From: PALSA-1004 sp963829085
GTDB lineage: Bacteria > Pseudomonadota > Gammaproteobacteria > Burkholderiales > SG8-41
Assembly (NCBI GenBank): GCA_963829085.1
Contig: CAWHHJ010000016.1
Coordinates: 62,001 to 126,000 of the forward strand
Direction: 5' to 3'
Length of the DNA: 64,000 nt
Shown here: positions 60,264 through 64,000 of the stretch, piece by piece
How the letters are laid out: every line of letters starts with the position of its first letter
How positions within the stretch are numbered: position 1 is the stretch's first letter
Made by a program: the position numbers and the translations under genes
The notes under the pieces: model-generated
Database searches by the model: none
What the model saw: the letters and a program-made list of their open reading frames with translations, nothing else
Told to the model about the DNA's origin: nothing

Positions 60264-62403
60264 ATGAAAAGACTGTCCTCAGTACTGATCTTCCTGACTG
60301 CGCTGACGACCAGCTTGTCTTGTCTTGCGCAGCAGGTCGCGGGCCGCATCATATCTTCGGTTGGAGACGTGACGATCTTGCGAGACGGTCAAAAAGTGGC
60401 CGGATACATCGGGACTCAATTGCTGAGTGGCGACACCGTTCGACTCGGCGCGGAATCGAACGCGCAAATCTACTTCACCGACTCATCGATCGTTGCGCTG
60501 CGTCCGGACACCGAGTTCAAGATTTCAGAGTATCGTTTTCAGGCCGACAAACCGGAAGAAGGGCGCGCGTTCCTGAATCTGGTCAAGGGCGGTATGCGAA
60601 CGATCACAGGCCTCATCGGCAAGCTCGATAACCGCAACTACTCCGTGAACACGCCGGTGATGATCATTGGACTGCGCGGCACGCACTATGGCATCGTGCA
60701 TAGCGATGTCCCATTCAAGAATGCCAACGGCACGTACGGCGCCGCCAGGCAGTTATGGCGCCGTGACCAACGGCCAGATTGTAGTGACCAATGGTACTGG
60801 CACGCATGATTTCGGGGCTGATCAGTACTTTCACGTCGCGAGTAAGGACACTGCACCCCAGCAGTTGATCGCGCCGCCGTCTTTCCTGAGCGACAAACTC
60901 GAGGGTCGCTCGCGCACGCGGGCCGCTGCTGCTGTAGCGCCCACCAATCAGCCACAACAGCAAAGCCAGCAACAGCAAAGTCAACAACAGCAAAGTCAGC
61001 AACAAACAGCAGCAGCGAGCACGGCCGGAACAGTTGTTGCGCCTACTGGCATGAATGGAGGAACGGGCGACTCGCGCGTGTCCTCATCTACGGCGATTAC
61101 CACGGTGCCAGTAGCGATCAACACGAACGTGTTTCAGGTCAACAACCAGGCTACGACCGCGTCGCTGGGCCTTGGCGTAACCCCGCCAGTAACCCCACCG
61201 ATAACCCCACCGATAACACCGCCGATAACGCCCCCGCCGGCGTTGCCCAGCACGACCTTTTACTACTTGTCCGGTCCCGTCAACATCGCGACAACCTGCT
61301 CGAATCCACCGTGTGCGAATGTGGTGTTGGGCGAATTTGTGCTCGGTATTAATACCGCGTTGGGACGCGCGACTGCCAGTGCGGCGATTCAGACGAGCTC
61401 TGGCCAGATCTTCAACAACAGTATCCCGATCAATCTCAGTGGGATTCCAATTACCGTAAATGGTAATCAGATCACCTTTAGCGGCACCTTCGATCTCGCT
61501 AACTTTCCGGATAACTCAGGCGCCTTCCGGTGCAGCCAGTGCGGCCCACCGCCGGGTGGCCCCGGAAACGAGACACAGCTGACGGTATCAGGCACGGTCA
61601 ACGGATCTCAAGCGACGCTCAATTTCGCGGGAACCAACGTCAACGTTGGCGGCGGCGGAACCGCCTCCGTTACCGCTCCGCTGTCTCAGCAGGTCCCGCC
61701 AAACGGGTCAGTGGCGGCGATCGCTACGCCGATCGCGGCCGGGGGCGCCGATGCGTCAGTCGCGAGCCATTTCAACGTGCAACTTGATGCCGCCGGACGA
61801 CTGTTGCTAATGGGTCCTCTCGTCGGCGAGGTGAAAGCTTTCGTCGGCGGTGCGTCGAATACGATTGCAGGTGCGGACGCGAGCGCTGGCAATCTCGTCT
61901 GGGGACGCTGGGCAAACGGCAGCACCGGAGCGACGAAGGCTGCCATAACCGACAGCAACTACGCCACCTTTCAACCGCCGAACAATTCGACACAATCGTG
62001 GATCACCGGAGATGCGTCCATTTCACTGCCGCCTTCGTTGGGCGTCGTGACGTTTACGCCCATAGGCTCCGTCTTCACGGGCGCCAGCCAGCGATTGAAT
62101 AGTGCAAGTTTGACTGCGGATTTCAACGCGCGCTCATTAAGTCTTAGCATTAACGCGACTGACAGCGGCGCCGGCGCTACGTTTCAGATGAACGGAACGA
62201 CGGGTTTCAGTCCGACGAACAGCACGTTCGCATCGCGCTTCACCTCGGTGACGTGTTCAGGCACTTGTGCGGGCGGCAACGCGAGCGGTTCCTACGCAGG
62301 TTTCTTCGCCGGACCGCAAGCGCAGGGCGCAGGCGTCGTGTTTAACGCCGGCGTTCCGAATGGTGGGCCGGGCGTATCAGGTGCGGTGGCGCTAAAGCGC
62401 TGA
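60264..62403 (+). CDS. FecR-domain exported protein with Gln/Ser and Thr-Pro-Pro repeats, apparent frameshift
   Basis: ATG 60264 gives leader MKRLSSVLIFLTALTT ending CLAQQ, then a FecR domain (GDVTILRDGQKVAGYIGTQ, GDTVRLGAESNAQIYF, GMRTITGLIGK, IGLRGTHYGIVH). The first frame ends at 60809; removing one base near 60744-60747 continues GSYGAVTNGQIVVTN and runs to 62403, about 712 residues in all. Then three 15-bp units coding QQQSQ-type repeats, five 12-bp units coding TPP(I/V), and a long Gly/Ser/Thr/Asn-rich region like a surface beta-domain. Probably exported and surface-associated; function unknown. Confidence 0.78.
60955..60999 (+). repeat. three 15-bp direct repeats coding for Gln/Ser
   Basis: Units CAACAGCAAAGYCAR at 60955, 60970 and 60985, followed by a shortened CAACAAACAG. 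In-frame, so unit number would change protein length without a frameshift. Confidence 0.9.
61177..61236 (+). repeat. five 12-bp direct repeats coding for Thr-Pro-Pro
   Basis: Units (G/A)TAACNCCNCC(A/G) at 61177, 61189, 61201, 61213 and 61225, encoding VTPP, VTPP, ITPP, ITPP and ITPP. The linker probably extends between the FecR part and the beta-rich region. Confidence 0.88.
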
Positions 62404-62430
62404 ACTGCACACCGCGGTCGGCGGTTTATA

Positions 62431-64000
62431 TCAGCCTACGATCTTCCCCAGCACGGCCTGAATTATCGGGCTTACTTTCGCCAGTGTGAGTGCGATCAAG
62501 GCGAGCAGGCACACGCCTATCCCGCGTATCAACAATAGATACGCGCGCCAGCGCCCGGGCACGGGTTCAACCGGGCGCAGATGAAAATCCGGCAGCGTAA
62601 ACATGAGAGCAAAGGTGTAGGCCAGACTGTGTGCCGCGCGTGTTAGCGGTGAACCGCGCTCAATGTCCAACGTATCGCTGGTTAGCGCCTGGTGTAACGG
62701 TGGACATTTTTCCGGCATGCTGCGCAATGTACCGAGGCCCAGTTGCCGCGCGAGTGCAATCGGCAACGCGAGCAGCAGCCAGCATGTGAGCGCTACCCCC
62801 ACGATGCGTCCGAGGCGGGTACCGTAACCGGTAGCACTGCCCCAGACTACGCGCTCAAACCATAACGTTGCCTTGTCATCCATGGGCAAGTCAGCCTGCG
62901 CAAGCCGTTCGCTGTTGAGGCGATGGGCAAGAGACGGCCGAGACTTCCCGTGCTTCATCGTCCTTCTTCAATTCCTCCAGCCGTGATTGCAACGGGCGCA
63001 GCACATCGCTGCCCGGCGAGCTGCGCAGCAATGCGGGTCGGATTTCGTTCCACTGCAATTGAAGATTCGCGATCTGCGCGCCCTGCAAGTCGAGCCGTCC
63101 CCCAACGTGCAAACCGCGAAAGTCATTATTCGCCCCGCGCAGCGATGCCTGGACGAGGCTCAGGTCGCCGGGTGCGATCTGCGCATTTACGAGCAGCATG
63201 TCGCCGCGAATGTCGGCATAGTCGAGCCGCAGCGAGGTCATCTTGCAGCCGCGGAAGTCAGCCAGGTGCATGAAAACCGACATCTGTTCCGCATCGCCGA
63301 AGTCAGCATCGCCGAGCCTGCAAAACCTGAATTCGGCGTCGCCGCCGAAGATCACGTTGCGCCAGCTTGCACGGACCGGCGCTGCTACGCCGATAAATGA
63401 CGCATCAGCGTCAAAGCGTGTGGTGTCGAAGCGCACACCCGTTTTGAAGCTGCTGCGGTCGAAGCGTGCCGGCGCGGCGAAACGCGCGTCCGCGAAACTC
63501 ACGCTGCTGGTAACAGGCGCCGCCGGCTCGAATTGTGAGGACGTGATCTCGACCGGCGCCGCAAAGCGCGTGTTTCTAAAAATCGTCTGCCCATTGAATA
63601 CGCTTGCGTGCAGCGTGAATGCGGCGTCAAATTGCGCGCCATCGAACCATGCGCGGTCGCGCACGACGCTATTCTCGATCAGAGAGGGCGGCCTTCCAGT
63701 GCGAGTTCCGCAGGTCGATATCGCGTACACGTGATTGGTCCACAATCTGCAGCTCAACACTTGGGCCACCGCCGCTCGAAAATAGCTTGCCCTCGAGATG
63801 CACTTCCCGCAGCACGATGCGCTTAACGCCGGTGGGTGCCCGCATCTTAGCGACATCCAGGTCGCCGTCGATCTGCATACGCCGCAGCTCGCCAGTGCGG
63901 GAGATTTGCTTGTATGCCGCCTGCGACGTCATACGAGGCAGCGCTTCGCACAACACTTCGCCAGAGATAAGAGTAACCAGCGCGCCGATCAGCAGGCGGA
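62431..64000 (-). CDS. membrane protein with pentapeptide-like beta-helix region, two apparent frameshifts, N-terminus beyond window
   Basis: Three frames join on the minus strand. The first (64000 to about 63683) begins in a leader-like LLIGALVTLISGEVL and continues SRTGELRRMQIDGDLD and IVLREVHLEGKLF. The second (about 63683 to 62935) is a beta-helix with pentapeptide-like units (FDGAQFDAAF, FADARFAAPARFD, GADFRG-like LADFRGCKMTSLRLDYAD, ASLRGANNDFRGLH). The third (to 62431) has ADLPMDDKATLWFERVVWG and two membrane helices (VGVALTCWLLLALPIAL, YLLLIRGIGVCLLALIAL). Each junction needs one base removed. The family is not identified beyond this. The start lies outside the window. Confidence 0.65.

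Noticed and set aside
60955..61236. Short direct repeats considered as a CRISPR array
   Set aside because: Units are 12-15 bp, adjacent with no spacers, and encode Gln/Ser and Thr-Pro-Pro in frame.

Overview
The window looks like chromosome of a betaproteobacterium, probably an uncultured Burkholderiales relative. Two things point there: nine Bug-family (TctC-like) periplasmic solute receptors scattered among small catabolic operons, and the housekeeping blocks yicC-gmk-rpoZ-spoT divergent from rph-rdgB-hemW, plus thiS-thiG-trmB. This placement is inference from synteny and protein families, not from a marker gene.

Layout. 1-28.8 kb is an accessory catabolic region. It holds an ornithine-cyclodeaminase-like gene, ureohydrolase and two Bug receptors (minus, 1-3.9 kb); an orphan Bug receptor and a secreted protein (4.2-6.0 kb); MmgE/PrpD, a two-gene hotdog dehydratase, a class III CoA-transferase and a Bug receptor (plus, 6.2-11 kb); hyuA-hyuB-Bug divergent from a type II L-asparaginase and an alpha/beta hydrolase (11-17.8 kb); an aminotransferase-OCD-Bug operon (17.8-21 kb); a Bug receptor and two paralogous dihydropseudooxynicotine-hydrolase-like enzymes, the first preceded by a 201-bp tandem repeat (21-25 kb); and a Bug receptor, crotonase, second CoA-transferase and methylmalonyl-CoA-epimerase-like gene (25-28.8 kb). 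The theme is uptake of small carboxylates or amides, CoA activation, hydration and hydrolysis.

28.9-37.4 kb is a patchwork of small single ORFs on the plus strand. It begins with the C-terminal remnant of an integron-type tyrosine recombinase on the minus strand, a degenerate two-helix gene and one convincing and one weaker attC-like site flanking a DUF3800 gene. This fits a decayed integron. 37.5-40.2 kb carries a type-2 malate/lactate dehydrogenase and a GrdB-like protein whose reading frame crosses an in-frame TGA, immediately followed by a bacterial-SECIS-like hairpin: a probable selenoprotein. 40.2-47.2 kb is core genome. 47.2-64 kb mixes a transglutaminase, Bug receptor, sugar O-methyltransferase, thiamine and tRNA genes, a TonB receptor, cytochrome c and sugar dehydrogenase set, MscS, a FecR-domain protein with repeats and a pentapeptide-like membrane protein cut by the window end.

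Data caution: at least ten genes, including spoT, show apparent single-base frameshifts, nearly all consistent with one extra base. This looks more like consensus sequence error than mass pseudogenisation. No rRNA, tRNA, CRISPR array or complete insertion sequence was seen.
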